The notes: generated from the sequence alone by a model not told the origin. A DNA stretch of 64,000 nucleotides from Agromyces sp. Leaf222 (GCF_001421565.1 NZ_LMKQ01000001.1:2226605-2290604), one strand, 5' to 3'; counted from the first letter of the stretch, positions 51,451 through 60,722 are shown. Program-made: numbers and translations.

Positions 51451-52464
51451 ATGTCGAACATGACCAAGCCCACCCTGCAGCAGTCGCACGGCCCCGCCTA
51501 CACGCGCATCTACGCCGTCGGCGCGGCGCGCGGCGAGAACGCCGTGCCGAACGACGACCTCATCGGCCCGATCGACTCCTCCGACGAGTGGATCCAGCAG
51601 CGCACCGGCATCATCACGCGCACGCGCGCCGGGGCCGACGTGTCGGCGCTCGACCTCGCGACGGATGCCGCGCGCGAAGCCATCGAGAAGTCGGGCGTCG
51701 CGCCGGAGCACATCGACCTCGTGATCGTCGCGACCATCTCGAACGTGCGCCAGACGCCGTCGATGTCGGCCGTCGTCGCCGACCGCGTCGGGGCGAACCC
51801 CGCGGCCGCCTACGACACGAACGCGGCCTGCGCCGGCTACGCCTACGCGGTGGCCCAGGCCGACGCGCTCATCCGCACGGGCGTCGCGCACTACGCGCTC
51901 GTGATCGGCGCCGAGAAGCTCTCCGACGTCGTCGACCCCACCGATCGCTCCATCTCGTTCCTGCTCGGCGACGGCGCCGGCGCCGTGGTCATCGGGCCGA
52001 GCGACTTCCCGGGCATCGCGCAGACGGTGTGGGGCTCCGACGGCTCGAAGGCCGGCGCGGTGGGCATGAACGGCACGCTCGTGGAGTACCGCGACGGGGC
52101 GGCCGAATGGCCCACCCTTCGCCAAGAGGGACAGACCGTGTTCCGCTGGGCGGTCTGGGACATGGCCAAGGTCGCGAAGCAGGCGCTCGACGCCGCCGGC
52201 ATCACCGCGGCCGACCTCGCCGCGTTCATCCCGCACCAGGCGAACATGCGCATCATCGACGAGTTCGCCAAGCAGCTGAAGCTGCCGGAGTCGGTCGCGA
52301 TCGCACGCGACATCGCCACGACCGGCAACACCTCCGCGGCGTCGATCCCCCTCGCGACCCACCGCCTGCTCGAGGAGCACCCTGAACTTTCCGGAGGCCT
52401 CGCCCTCCAGATCGGCTTCGGCGCCGGCCTCGTGTTCGGCGCCCAAGTGGTGGTTCTGCCGTGA
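51451..52464 (+). CDS. fabH: 3-oxoacyl-ACP synthase III
   Basis: Initiates fatty-acid synthesis by condensing an acyl-CoA with malonyl-ACP. The 337-aa protein has the Cys-His-Asn triad: Cys in TNAACAGY, His in PHQANMRI and Asn in TGNTSAAS. ATG 51451 (MSNMTKP) has GAGAGA upstream; a second ATG 9 nt on is also possible. Actinobacterial FabH usually prefers branched primers, but this cannot be read from sequence. Confidence 0.95.
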   Translation: MSNMTKPTLQQSHGPAYTRIYAVGAARGENAVPNDDLIGPIDSSDEWIQQRTGIITRTRAGADVSALDLATDAAREAIEKSGVAPEHIDLVIVATISNVRQTPSMSAVVADRVGANPAAAYDTNAACAGYAYAVAQADALIRTGVAHYALVIGAEKLSDVVDPTDRSISFLLGDGAGAVVIGPSDFPGIAQTVWGSDGSKAGAVGMNGTLVEYRDGAAEWPTLRQEGQTVFRWAVWDMAKVAKQALDAAGITAADLAAFIPHQANMRIIDEFAKQLKLPESVAIARDIATTGNTSAASIPLATHRLLEEHPELSGGLALQIGFGAGLVFGAQVVVLP

Positions 52465-52529
52465 ACCGCCGACCCCTGTCCATCTAGACTGGCTCTCGGT
52501 CAAACGAGACACCCTCAAGGAGAAGAACC

Positions 52530-52778
52530 ATGGCATTGTCCACCGAAGAAGTGCTTGCCGGCCTGGCCGAGCTCATCAACGACGAGACCGGCATCGCAAC
52601 CGACACGGTTGAGCTGGACAAGTCGTTCACCGACGACCTCGACATCGACTCGATCTCGATGATGACCATCGTCGTCAACGCTGAAGAGAAGTTCGACGTC
52701 AAGATCCCCGACGAAGAGGTCAAGAACCTCAAGACCGTCGGCGACGCCGTCGACTTCATCGTCAAGGCCTCGGCTTAG
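52530..52778 (+). CDS. acpP: Acyl carrier protein
   Basis: An acidic 82-aa carrier. The phosphopantetheine Ser lies in DDLDIDSISMM (DSI instead of the usual DSL). A strong AAGGAG precedes the ATG. A hairpin follows before fabF, which may allow more ACP than FabF to be made. Confidence 0.96.
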   Translation: MALSTEEVLAGLAELINDETGIATDTVELDKSFTDDLDIDSISMMTIVVNAEEKFDVKIPDEEVKNLKTVGDAVDFIVKASA

Positions 52779-52787
52779 GCGACGCTC

Positions 52788-52821
52788 CGAGCGGGCCGGC
52801 GCGTACGCCCCGGCCCGCTCG
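52788..52821 (+). terminator. Intra-operon hairpin between acpP and fabF
   Basis: A perfect 12-bp stem (52788-52799 with 52810-52821) and 10-nt loop sit in the 81-nt acpP-fabF gap. It could act as a partial terminator or protect the acpP 3' end. Confidence 0.6.
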
Positions 52822-52859
52822 CTCAGCCTGATCCCTTCCTCCATCGGAGTGTTTCTCGT

Positions 52860-54095
52860 ATGACCAAGAAGATCGTGATCACGGGCATCGGCGCGTCCTC
52901 GCCGCTCGGCGGCACCGCCCGTGACAGTTGGAATGCCCTGCTCGCCGGCGAATCCGGTGCTCGCACGCTCGAGCACGACTGGGTCGCCGAGTACGACCTG
53001 CCGGTGCACTTCGCGGCCCCCGCGAAGGTCCGCCCCGAAGAGGTGCTCGAGCGTCAGGTCGCCAAGCGCCTCGACCCGTCGAGCCAGTTCGCACTGATCT
53101 CGGCGATGGAGGCCTGGGCCGACGCCGGCGCACCCGAGGTCGCCCCCGAGCGTCTCGGGGTCGACTACGCGACCGGCATCGGCGGCATCTGGACCCTGCT
53201 CGACGCGTGGGACACCCTGCGCGAGCGCGGCCCGCGCCGTGTTCTGCCCATGACCGTGCCCATGCTCATGCCGAACGCGGCCTCCGCGGCCATCTCGATG
53301 CACTTCGAGGCCCGTGCGTTCGCGCGCACCGTCGCCTCGGCGTGCGCCTCGAGCACCGAGTCGCTCGCGAACGCCTACGAGCACCTGCAGCTCGGCCTCG
53401 CCGACGTCGTCATCGCCGGCGGTTCCGAGTCGGCGATCCACCCGATCACGCTCGCGTCGTTCTCGTCGATGCAGGCCCTCTCCAAGCGCAACGACGACCC
53501 GGCGCACGCGTCGCGTCCGTACAGCGTCGACCGCGACGGCTTCGTCATGGGCGAGGGCGCGGCGAGCCTCGTCATCGAGACCGAGGAGCACGCGCTCGCC
53601 CGCGGCGCCCGCATCTACGCGGAGCTCGCCGGCGGCGCCGTGAGCGCCGACTCGTACCACATCACCGCCAACGACCCAGAGGGTCGCGGCGCGAGCCGTG
53701 CCGTGCTCGACGCCCTCGCGCAGGCGGGTGCCACGCCCGACGAGGTCACCCACATCAACGCGCACGCCACGAGCACGCCCGTCGGCGACATCGCCGAGTA
53801 CACCGCGCTGCACAGCGTGTTCGGCGACCGGGTGCACGAGATCCCCGTCTCGGCGACGAAGGCCTCGACCGGTCACCTGCTCGGCGGCACCGGCGCGCTC
53901 GAGGCCGTCTTCACGGTGCTCGCGCTCGAGAGCCGCCTCGCTCCCCCGACGATCAACCTCACCACCCAGGACCCCGCGATCCCGCTGCGCGTCTCGGGCG
54001 AGCCGCAGCCGCTCGGCGACGGCCCCCAGGTGGCGATCTCGAACTCGTTCGGGTTCGGCGGCCACAACGCGGTCGCGGTCTTCCGCTCGATGTAG
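52860..54095 (+). CDS. fabF: 3-oxoacyl-ACP synthase II
   Basis: Elongating ketosynthase of 411 aa. The catalytic Cys is in ASACASSTE, with His in NAHATSTP and the second His in TKASTGHLLG. The start region MTKKIVITGIGASSPLGG is typical. The ribosome site (GGAG) is somewhat far from the ATG. It ends the FAS-II operon ahead of a compound palindrome/terminator and converges on DUF3145, a conserved neighbour. Confidence 0.95.
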   Translation: MTKKIVITGIGASSPLGGTARDSWNALLAGESGARTLEHDWVAEYDLPVHFAAPAKVRPEEVLERQVAKRLDPSSQFALISAMEAWADAGAPEVAPERLGVDYATGIGGIWTLLDAWDTLRERGPRRVLPMTVPMLMPNAASAAISMHFEARAFARTVASACASSTESLANAYEHLQLGLADVVIAGGSESAIHPITLASFSSMQALSKRNDDPAHASRPYSVDRDGFVMGEGAASLVIETEEHALARGARIYAELAGGAVSADSYHITANDPEGRGASRAVLDALAQAGATPDEVTHINAHATSTPVGDIAEYTALHSVFGDRVHEIPVSATKASTGHLLGGTGALEAVFTVLALESRLAPPTINLTTQDPAIPLRVSGEPQPLGDGPQVAISNSFGFGGHNAVAVFRSM

Positions 54096-54102
54096 TCGAC
54101 GA

Positions 54103-54161
54103 CGGATGCCGCGGCATCCGCTCGTGATGAAGCCCCCGGCGCCATCGGCACCGGGGGCTTC
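54103..54161 (+). terminator. fabF operon terminator (palindrome plus hairpin)
   Basis: A perfect 18-nt palindrome (54103-54120) is followed by an 11-bp stem (54129-54139 with 54151-54161) that extends inward with one mismatch to an ATC loop. Confidence 0.75.
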
Positions 54162-54252
54162 CTCGTCGACGGCCCGCGGGTTTCGTCCGTGCGTTCACCG
54201 GGAGCGACTCTCCGACGATCGCGGGACGCCAGCACGCGGGCCGAGGCCCTGC

Positions 54253-54774
54253 TCACCCCACCTGGTGCAGCCAGACGACGGGGGCGAGGTCGCTCGCGTG
54301 GCGGAACGGCTCGAGTTCGTCGTCCCACGCCTGCCCGAGAGCGAGTCGGAGTTCGCGGTGCAGCTCGACCGGGTCGGAACCGGCGATCTCCATCGCGTAG
54401 CGGATGCGGTCTTCGCCGATGACGGTGTTGCCCGCGACATCGGTCTGCGCGAAGTAGACCCCGAGCTCGGGCGTGTGCATCCATCGGGCACCGTCGGTAC
54501 CGGGGGTCGGGTCTTCGCTCACCTCGTAGCGGAGCTGCTCCCACCCGCGGAGCGCCGAGGCGATCTTCGCGCCTGAGCCGGCGTCGCCCTCCCAATGGAA
54601 CTCGGCGCGCAGGAGTCCGCGATAGACGGGCTGCTCGCTCCAGTCGAAGTTCACCGCGGTGCCGAGGGCACGACCAGCGGCCCACTCGACATGCGGGCAT
54701 AGCGCGCGCGGTGCAGAGTGCACGAACAGCACTCCCTGTGCGGGGCGCACGACCCGCGACAACGTCTCTGCCAT
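54253..54774 (-). CDS. DUF3145 protein
   Basis: A 173-aa actinobacterial protein of unknown function, often beside the FAS-II operon. Visible family features are GVLFVHSAPRALCPHVEWA at the N-terminus and WDDELEPFRHASDLAPVVWLHQVG at the C-terminus. ATG 54774 (MAETLSR) is chosen because upstream in-frame codons run through the likely promoter. A GATAAT element (54847-54842) would give a ~65-nt leader. No catalytic motif is recognised. Confidence 0.85.
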   Translation of the reverse strand: MAETLSRVVRPAQGVLFVHSAPRALCPHVEWAAGRALGTAVNFDWSEQPVYRGLLRAEFHWEGDAGSGAKIASALRGWEQLRYEVSEDPTPGTDGARWMHTPELGVYFAQTDVAGNTVIGEDRIRYAMEIAGSDPVELHRELRLALGQAWDDELEPFRHASDLAPVVWLHQVG

Positions 54775-54991
54775 CTCCGACTCCGTTTCTCGAGGTGCGT
54801 CTTCCCCTACGACCTCGGGAGCCACGGATGGCTGGTATTCGATTATCGACGTGTGACCGTCACGGGCGATTATGCCCCGGATCCGGCGTCCTGACAAGGT
54901 TCGCGCCGCGCGTGGTGGCGTTCGTCCAGACACGGCGTCGAAACCGTATGCTCGGTGAAACGTTCTCGATCCGTTCGCCGAAGGAGGCGCC

Positions 54992-55705
54992 ATGGCCGTG
55001 CGCGATGCATTGCTCGCCCTGCTGACCACGGGCCCCGCCTACGGGTTCGCCCTGCACGGGGGGCTCACCGAGCGCACCGGCGGGCGGCGCGTCGTGAACG
55101 TCGGCCAGACCTACGCGACCATCGAGCGGCTGACGAAGCAGAAGCTGCTCGAGCCGGCCGGCACCACCGAGGACGGCCTCCCCCTGCACCGGCTCACCAC
55201 CGCGGGCCGAATCGCGGCCGAGGCCTGGTTCGGCGGTGCGGATGCCGCGGGCGCCGACCCGTGGGACGAGACCGTCGACCGCGTGCTCATCGCGGCATCG
55301 CTGCCAGGAGTCGACGCGGCATCCGTGATCACCGGTGAGGAGCGCCGGTGGAGCGAACGCCGGGACCTCGCGCACGGACGGGCCGATGAGGTCGCGGCGG
55401 CCTCGGGCGGCGATGCCGAGGGCGGCGCGCACGGCGTGACGGAGGGTGGCGCCGGTGCTGCGGGCGCGGTGCCGGGATCCACGGCGATGGCCGGACTCGC
55501 GCGCCTCGCGGCATCCGCCGATGCGGCGCGTGCCGAGGCTGCGCTCGCCTGGCTCGCCGCAGCCGCACCGCTCACCGAGAACGGCGCACTCGCCTTCGAG
55601 CCGAGCACCACTCGCCCGCGGCGCGGTCGACGCCCCGGCAGCACCACTGCGGCGCCTGCGGCCCCCGCCCTCGAAGCGGCCGATCAGGCATCCGCCGACG
55701 CGTAG
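54992..55705 (+). CDS. PadR-like transcriptional regulator
   Basis: A 237-aa protein with an N-terminal winged helix of PadR type: ALLALLTTGPAYGFALHGGL, then GQTYATIERLTKQKLLEP. A short helical C-terminal part and a long Ala/Gly-rich, low-complexity tail follow, longer than usual for the family. A perfect AAGGAGG lies before the ATG. The last 22 nt overlap the convergent polymerase gene. The regulated target is unknown. Confidence 0.8.
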   Translation: MAVRDALLALLTTGPAYGFALHGGLTERTGGRRVVNVGQTYATIERLTKQKLLEPAGTTEDGLPLHRLTTAGRIAAEAWFGGADAAGADPWDETVDRVLIAASLPGVDAASVITGEERRWSERRDLAHGRADEVAAASGGDAEGGAHGVTEGGAGAAGAVPGSTAMAGLARLAASADAARAEAALAWLAAAAPLTENGALAFEPSTTRPRRGRRPGSTTAAPAAPALEAADQASADA

Positions 55706-57528
55706 CTGTCGACGACCGCGAGATCGAGCGGGAACTCGATCGGGAACGCGCCGAAGAGCAGTCGCCCGGCCGTGACGGCGGAGCCGCGCACGGCGTCGGC
55801 GACCGCGTCGGCGAGCTCGATCGGGGTGTGCACGATGATCTCGTCGTGCAGGAAGTACACGAGGTGCGGCGCCCGGTCGAAGACGGGCCCGGATGCCGCT
55901 GCGGGCCGCCGACCCGTCGGCTCGGCGTCGGCACCGGCAGGCGTCGACGACCCGAGGCCCGCAGCGCCGATCGCGTGCAGCCTCGCTCGAAGGTCGGCCA
56001 TCCAGCACAGCGCCCACTCGGCCGCACTGCCCTGCACGACGAAATTGCGCGTGAACCGCCCCCAGTCGCGAGCCGACGACCGCGCGCGACGCTCGTCGGA
56101 CGAGGTCGCCTCGGGCTGGCTGGCGGTCGCCTGCGTGGCGCGCCACTCGGCCGGCGGCAGCGGCGACGATCGACCGAGCAGGGTCGTGACCTGGAGTCCG
56201 CGCTCGCCGTCGCGGGCGGCCGCGTCGACGAGGCGCATCGCCCGGGGGTACGCCCGCGCGAGGCGCGGCACGAGCCGACCGCTGTCGCCCGTGGTCGCGC
56301 CGTACATGGCCCCGAGGATCGCGATCTTCGCCTCGTCTCTCGTGGCGACGACGCCGGAGTCGACGAGGCCGCGGTACAGGTCGCGGCCGTGCCCGGCGCG
56401 TTCCATGGCCTCGTCGTGGGACATGCCCGTGAGCACCCGCGGCTCGAGCTGGGCGGCGTCGGCGACGACGAGGGTCCAGCCGGGGTCGGCGACGACCGCG
56501 CTTCGCACGAGCTTCGGCAGCTGCAGCGCCCCGCCGCCCGACGTCGCCCACCGGCCGGTCGCGGTGCCGCCCGGAACGTACTCGGGGCGGAAGCGGTCGT
56601 CGGCCACCCACTCGTCGAGCCAGGCCCAGCCGTTGGCGCTCAGCAGTCGTGCGAGCTTCTTGTAGGCGATGAGCGGCTCGATGGCGGGATGGTCGTGCTC
56701 GCGGAGCTCCCAGCGAGAGGTCGACGAGGTCGGCACGCCCGCACCGCGGAGCGCGCGCAGCACGTCGACCTGCGAGTCGAGGTTGAGCGTCGGCGCCCCG
56801 AGCTCGGTGCGGACGACCGCGGCGACCTCCTCCATGCGCACGGGCTTGCGGCCGGGCGACGGGCGCCCGCCGAGCTCGGCATCGAGCACGGACTCGTGCA
56901 CCCGCCGGCTCCACGGCAGGCCCGCCGCACGCATCTCGGCGCCGATGAGGGCTCCGGCCGATTCGGCGGCGACCAGCAGGCGCAGGGCGGCCGGGGCGCT
57001 GCCGGCTTCGACCAGCGCGAGCTGCCGACGGTACTCGTCGACGACGGATGTCGCAGACGGGCGGCCGCCCGCGGCATCCGCTCGCTCGACCGCGCGCTCG
57101 GCACTCTCATGCGCCTCGAGCGCGATGGGGTCGTCGAAGCCGACGAGGTCGAACAGCGTCTCGTGCTGCGGCGCATGCGGCACGAGCGGCTGCCCGGCGG
57201 CCTCGGCCATCGTCGGGCCCGCAGGCAGCCAGCCCGGCCTCGGGTGGTCACCACGCGCGCGGACGTCGGCGGTGAACGTGGAATGGTCGAGGATCGCGCC
57301 GCAGAGTCGCAGGTCGTGGCACCTCGCGAGCCGCACGCCGCTCGCGAGCAGCGCGGGATACCACTGGCGCACGTCGGCCCAGACCCACCGCGGTGCGTGC
57401 TCGAGTTCGAGGCGCCGGAACGTCTCTGCGGAGGCCGAGGGTTCGACCGCGGCGACGGGCCGCCCCGGACGATCGGGATCGAGGAACTGCACGCGACCGC
57501 CGTCGCCGATGCCAACGGCGATCTGCAT
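55684..57528 (-). CDS. PolA-type DNA polymerase with degenerate exonuclease domain
   Basis: A family A polymerase-like protein of 614 aa, lacking the 5' nuclease. In its N-terminal ~200 residues I find no DEDD exonuclease acids, so proofreading is doubtful. The polymerase palm is intact: motif A reads VVADAAQLEPRVL with its Asp, and motif C reads FLHDEIIVH with the Asp-Glu pair. Motif B reads RDEAKIAILGAMYG, keeping Arg, Lys and Tyr but with Leu for the usual Phe. Two low-complexity insertions lie between motifs B and C. It shares a 91-bp divergent promoter region with the zinc-ribbon nuclease. A repair or bypass role is inferred. Confidence 0.82.
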   Translation of the reverse strand: MQIAVGIGDGGRVQFLDPDRPGRPVAAVEPSASAETFRRLELEHAPRWVWADVRQWYPALLASGVRLARCHDLRLCGAILDHSTFTADVRARGDHPRPGWLPAGPTMAEAAGQPLVPHAPQHETLFDLVGFDDPIALEAHESAERAVERADAAGGRPSATSVVDEYRRQLALVEAGSAPAALRLLVAAESAGALIGAEMRAAGLPWSRRVHESVLDAELGGRPSPGRKPVRMEEVAAVVRTELGAPTLNLDSQVDVLRALRGAGVPTSSTSRWELREHDHPAIEPLIAYKKLARLLSANGWAWLDEWVADDRFRPEYVPGGTATGRWATSGGGALQLPKLVRSAVVADPGWTLVVADAAQLEPRVLTGMSHDEAMERAGHGRDLYRGLVDSGVVATRDEAKIAILGAMYGATTGDSGRLVPRLARAYPRAMRLVDAAARDGERGLQVTTLLGRSSPLPPAEWRATQATASQPEATSSDERRARSSARDWGRFTRNFVVQGSAAEWALCWMADLRARLHAIGAAGLGSSTPAGADAEPTGRRPAAASGPVFDRAPHLVYFLHDEIIVHTPIELADAVADAVRGSAVTAGRLLFGAFPIEFPLDLAVVDSYASADA

Positions 57529-57619
57529 GCTCCCATTCTCCTGCCGCGCACCGACAGCGGCCGACGGATGTCGGTGGGGATCGGCAGGATCGGCACATGC
57601 AGAGCCAGAAGGAGCGCCC

Positions 57620-58381
57620 GTGGTCGCCGTGAGATTCCACTGCGGACACGGCGCCGACCCCGCCGATCCCACCGCGCTCGCCCTGCGGCGCCCGTGCCCC
57701 CTCTGCATGCTCATCACCGAGACGCACCGTTCGCGCGGCGAGCTGCTGCGAAAGGTCGCTCCCCCGCAGCGCGCCGCGCTCGCCGCGGAGACCCGCCTCG
57801 GCGCCGAGTACCAGTGGCTCTGCCCCCGCGGCCACGACCGCTTCGCCGCAACGGTCAATGAGATGCTCACCGGCACCGGGTGCGCCAAGTGCCGCGCGAA
57901 TGCTGCCGCGCCCGCCGCCCTCCGCGAGGCCGGCCTCGCCTTCATGAAGCCCGGGCTCCGCACCCGCACCTCGATGACCGAGCAGCGGCTCCGGGCGATG
58001 CTCGGCGAACGCATCCGCCTGCACCATCGCGTGAACGCGGTGCACATCGCCCGCACCTTCTTCGGGCGCAGCGAGGTGTGGCCCGACATCCTCGTTCCGC
58101 AACTGCGCATCGCGATCGAGTACGACGACCCCGGGCGCTCGCGGCGGGCCCATCTCGGGCTCAAGGAGGCGTCCGACCTCGAGAAGGACGAAGCCCTGGC
58201 CGAGGTCGGCTGGGAGGTGATCCGCATCCGTGCCGGCGGCCTCGAGTCGCTCGGCGCGAACAGCATCGTGTGCCGGGCGCTGACGCCGGCGGTCGTCGAG
58301 GCGGTCGTCGATCGCATGCGGCAGCTCAGGGGCGGCGCCGCCGTCGATGCGATCGCCGTCGCCGCCTCGGCTGCATCCTGA
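57620..58381 (+). CDS. Zinc-ribbon protein with PD-(D/E)xK/Vsr-like nuclease domain
   Basis: A 253-aa protein. The N-terminus has paired metal motifs (HCGHG and CPLC). A second zinc ribbon of DUF4379 type follows: LCPRGHDRF, then TGTGCAKC about 20 residues on. The C-terminal ~130 residues look like a Vsr/DUF559-type endonuclease: PDILVPQ, IAIEYDDPGR, then DLEKDEALAEVGWEVIRIRAG. GTG 57620 has AAGGAG at 5 nt. It diverges from the polymerase gene. DNA cleavage is inferred from the fold; no substrate is known. Confidence 0.7.
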   Translation: MVAVRFHCGHGADPADPTALALRRPCPLCMLITETHRSRGELLRKVAPPQRAALAAETRLGAEYQWLCPRGHDRFAATVNEMLTGTGCAKCRANAAAPAALREAGLAFMKPGLRTRTSMTEQRLRAMLGERIRLHHRVNAVHIARTFFGRSEVWPDILVPQLRIAIEYDDPGRSRRAHLGLKEASDLEKDEALAEVGWEVIRIRAGGLESLGANSIVCRALTPAVVEAVVDRMRQLRGGAAVDAIAVAASAAS

Positions 58382-58467
58382 GGTGGCCGACGCCGACGCC
58401 GGCGGGGGTGGCCTTGCGACGCCTGCTGCGCCTGTGCACAGGCCCGGCTCCCCGCTCGACGAACCGG

Positions 58468-58473
58468 TAGAGT
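58468..58473 (+). promoter_or_regulatory. -10 element of the nfeD-flotillin unit
   Basis: TAGAGT lies 53 nt before the nfeD ATG. The rest of the 58382-58526 spacer shows nothing else. Confidence 0.4.
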
Positions 58474-58526
58474 TGGCGAACCCGTGCGCTCCCGTGCGGT
58501 CTCGCGCGCGCAGAAGGGCCAGAGGC

Positions 58527-58997
58527 ATGCTCCTCCCGTTTCTCATCGTCGGCGGAGTGGGCCTCGTGCTGCTCCTCATCTCGTTGGTGCTCGGAGACAT
58601 CCTCGACCACTTCGACATCGGCGACGGGGCGATCTCGGGCACCGCGCTCTCGGTGGGCCTCGTCGTCTTCGGCGCCTCCGGCACGCTCATCGCGACCACC
58701 GGGCTCGACCTCGCGTGGGCCTACGTGCTCGCGATCGTGCTCGGCCTCGTCGCCTACGCGCTCTCGGCGCTCGTCGTGCGCAACCTCACGAACTCCTCCG
58801 ACGGAGTGCCCGCCTCGGCGATCGGGCTGTCCGGCGTCGCACGATCGGATGTCTCCACCTCCGGCGGCGAGGTGAGCCTCGACGGCCCCGGCGAGATCGA
58901 GCGACGACTCGCCTACTCCGACGAGCCCATCGCCGAGGGGTCGCGCGTCGTCGTCGTCGAGCACGTCGGCACCCGTGTCAAGGTCGCCGCGAACTGA
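58527..58997 (+). CDS. NfeD-like membrane protein
   Basis: A 156-aa protein with about three hydrophobic helices (residues 3-22, 38-60 and 63-85) and a C-terminal OB-fold domain ending SRVVVVEHVGTRVKVAAN, as in short NfeD proteins. These partner flotillins in membrane microdomains, and here the flotillin gene follows directly. ATG 58527 has an AGAGG site. Function is inferred from the pair. Confidence 0.8.
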   Translation: MLLPFLIVGGVGLVLLLISLVLGDILDHFDIGDGAISGTALSVGLVVFGASGTLIATTGLDLAWAYVLAIVLGLVAYALSALVVRNLTNSSDGVPASAIGLSGVARSDVSTSGGEVSLDGPGEIERRLAYSDEPIAEGSRVVVVEHVGTRVKVAAN

Positions 58998-59100
58998 CCC
59001 GCCCGCCCGACGCCTCGCGCATCGGAGCCCGCCCGCCTGCGCAGCAGCGCACGCGGCCCACGACGACCCCGCCCAACCCGCGAACCCGAAAGGCACCACC

Positions 59101-60558
59101 TTGCCACTGGACACGACCACGATCCAGGTGATCTCGATCATCGCGATCGTCATCGCCCTGCTCTCCCTGCTCGTCTTCATCGCGCGGCGCATCCGCCGCG
59201 TGCCGCCGAACGAGGCGCTCGTCATCGTCGGCCGCGGCGCCGGGCGCAACGACGCCGAGACGAACACCGGGCAGCGCGTCGTGATCGGCGGGCGCACCTT
59301 CGTCTGGCCGATCCTGCAGCAGGGCTTCTCGATCTCGCTCGAGCAGCGCCAGATCGGCATCACCGTCGAGGGCGTCGACAAGAACCGCATCAAGATCGCG
59401 ATCAAGGCGTCGATCAACTTCAAGGTCAGCGGCACCGAAGACGGCGTGCGCCGCGCTGCGCAGCGGTTCCTCTCGCAGCAGGAGCTGCTCACCGAGATCA
59501 TCAAGGAGTCGCTCGAGGGCTCGCTGCGTTCGATCGTCGGCGACATGACGATCGAGCAGATCATCTCCGACCGCAAGAGCCTCTCCGACCGGGTCGTCGC
59601 CGAGACCAAGACCGACCTCGTCGAGCAGGGCCTGCAGGTCGACCTGCTGAACATCTCCGACATCTCCACGCCGGGCAGCGACTACCTCGCCAACCTCGGC
59701 CGCGCCGAGGCCGCGCGCGCCCGCCAGGTCGCCGAGGTCAGCGAGGCCGAGGCCGCCCGTGCCAGCGAGTTCGCCCGCATCGAGGCCGCCGAGCAGATCG
59801 CCGAGCGCCAGAAGGCGCTGAGCCTCAAGCAGGCCGGCATCAAGGCCGAGACCGACCGCGCCAACGCGGAGGCCCAGGCCGCAGGCCAGCTCGCGACCGC
59901 CGAGCAGGACAAGCTCGTCGCCGTGCAGGAGCGCGACGCACTGCAGGAGCAGGCCCTCGTCACGCAGGAGCGCCTCGACATCGAGATCCGCAAGCCCGCC
60001 GAGGCCGAGGCCTACGCCGAGGTGCAGCGAGCCACCGCCAAGCGCGACGCCGCCAACGCGAGCACCGAGGCCGAGGCGTTCAAGCGCACCAAGATCGCCG
60101 AGGCGAACAAGGTCGCCGCCGTGCAGGACGCCGAGGCCGCAGCCACGTCGGTGCGCTTCGCCGGTGAGGCCGAGCGCGACCGCAAGGTCGCCCTCGCGGC
60201 CGGTGTGCGCGCCGAAGGCGACGCCCGCGCCTCCGCCATCGAGGCCGAGGGCCTCGCCGAGGCATCCGCCACCGACGCGAAGGCCCTTGCGCTGCAGAAG
60301 TACGGCGAGGCCGCGCTCGCGCAGGAGATCATCTCGCGCCTGCCCGAGATCGTCCGTGCCGCGGCGGAGCCCATCTCGAACATCGACACGCTCACGGTCG
60401 TCTCCACCGACGGCGCGAGCGCGGTCACGAAGACCGTCGGCCAGGTGCTCGGCGAGGGCACCGAGGTCGTCAAGTCGCTCACGGGCCTCGACGTCAGTGC
60501 GATCCTGTCCGGTCTTGCGGGCGGTCAGCTCGTGAAGCAGGCCGACGCGACCAAGTAG
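59101..60558 (+). CDS. floT: Flotillin (SPFH domain protein)
   Basis: A 485-aa membrane-scaffold protein. One N-terminal helix (about residues 8-30) precedes the SPFH domain (PPNEALVIVGRG, VEGVDKNRIKIAIKASINFKV spread over the region, and SLEGSLRSIVGDMTIEQI). A long Ala/Glu-rich coiled coil (about 200-420) follows, rich in AEA repeats. The start is TTG 59101 with GAAAGG upstream; earlier codons run into the nfeD region. A 15-bp terminator follows. Confidence 0.9.
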   Translation: MPLDTTTIQVISIIAIVIALLSLLVFIARRIRRVPPNEALVIVGRGAGRNDAETNTGQRVVIGGRTFVWPILQQGFSISLEQRQIGITVEGVDKNRIKIAIKASINFKVSGTEDGVRRAAQRFLSQQELLTEIIKESLEGSLRSIVGDMTIEQIISDRKSLSDRVVAETKTDLVEQGLQVDLLNISDISTPGSDYLANLGRAEAARARQVAEVSEAEAARASEFARIEAAEQIAERQKALSLKQAGIKAETDRANAEAQAAGQLATAEQDKLVAVQERDALQEQALVTQERLDIEIRKPAEAEAYAEVQRATAKRDAANASTEAEAFKRTKIAEANKVAAVQDAEAAATSVRFAGEAERDRKVALAAGVRAEGDARASAIEAEGLAEASATDAKALALQKYGEAALAQEIISRLPEIVRAAAEPISNIDTLTVVSTDGASAVTKTVGQVLGEGTEVVKSLTGLDVSAILSGLAGGQLVKQADATK

Positions 60559-60574
60559 CAGCCCCGCTCGAAGT

Positions 60575-60607
60575 CGAAGCGCCGGATGCCCAGCATCCGG
60601 CGCTTCG
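60575..60607 (+). terminator. Terminator after the flotillin gene
   Basis: A perfect 15-bp stem (60575-60589 with 60593-60607) with a CCA loop lies 17 nt after the stop. Confidence 0.85.
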
Positions 60608-60690
60608 TCGTACCTGCGCTCGTTGCGTCCGCGCCCGGTCAGCTGAGGCATGACCCGGATGGGTGGAGCGGCATCGGATGGATGAGAGAC

Positions 60691-60706
60691 TTGACGAGTT
60701 CGTCAA
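60691..60706. promoter_or_regulatory. Palindromic operator candidate before yceI
   Basis: TTGACGA-gt-TCGTCAA is a perfect 7-bp inverted repeat, 17 nt before the yceI ATG. It resembles MarR-family operators in size and symmetry and contains a TTGAC that could also be a -35. The role is inferred. Confidence 0.5.
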
Positions 60707-60722
60707 CAACCCTGGAGAGATC

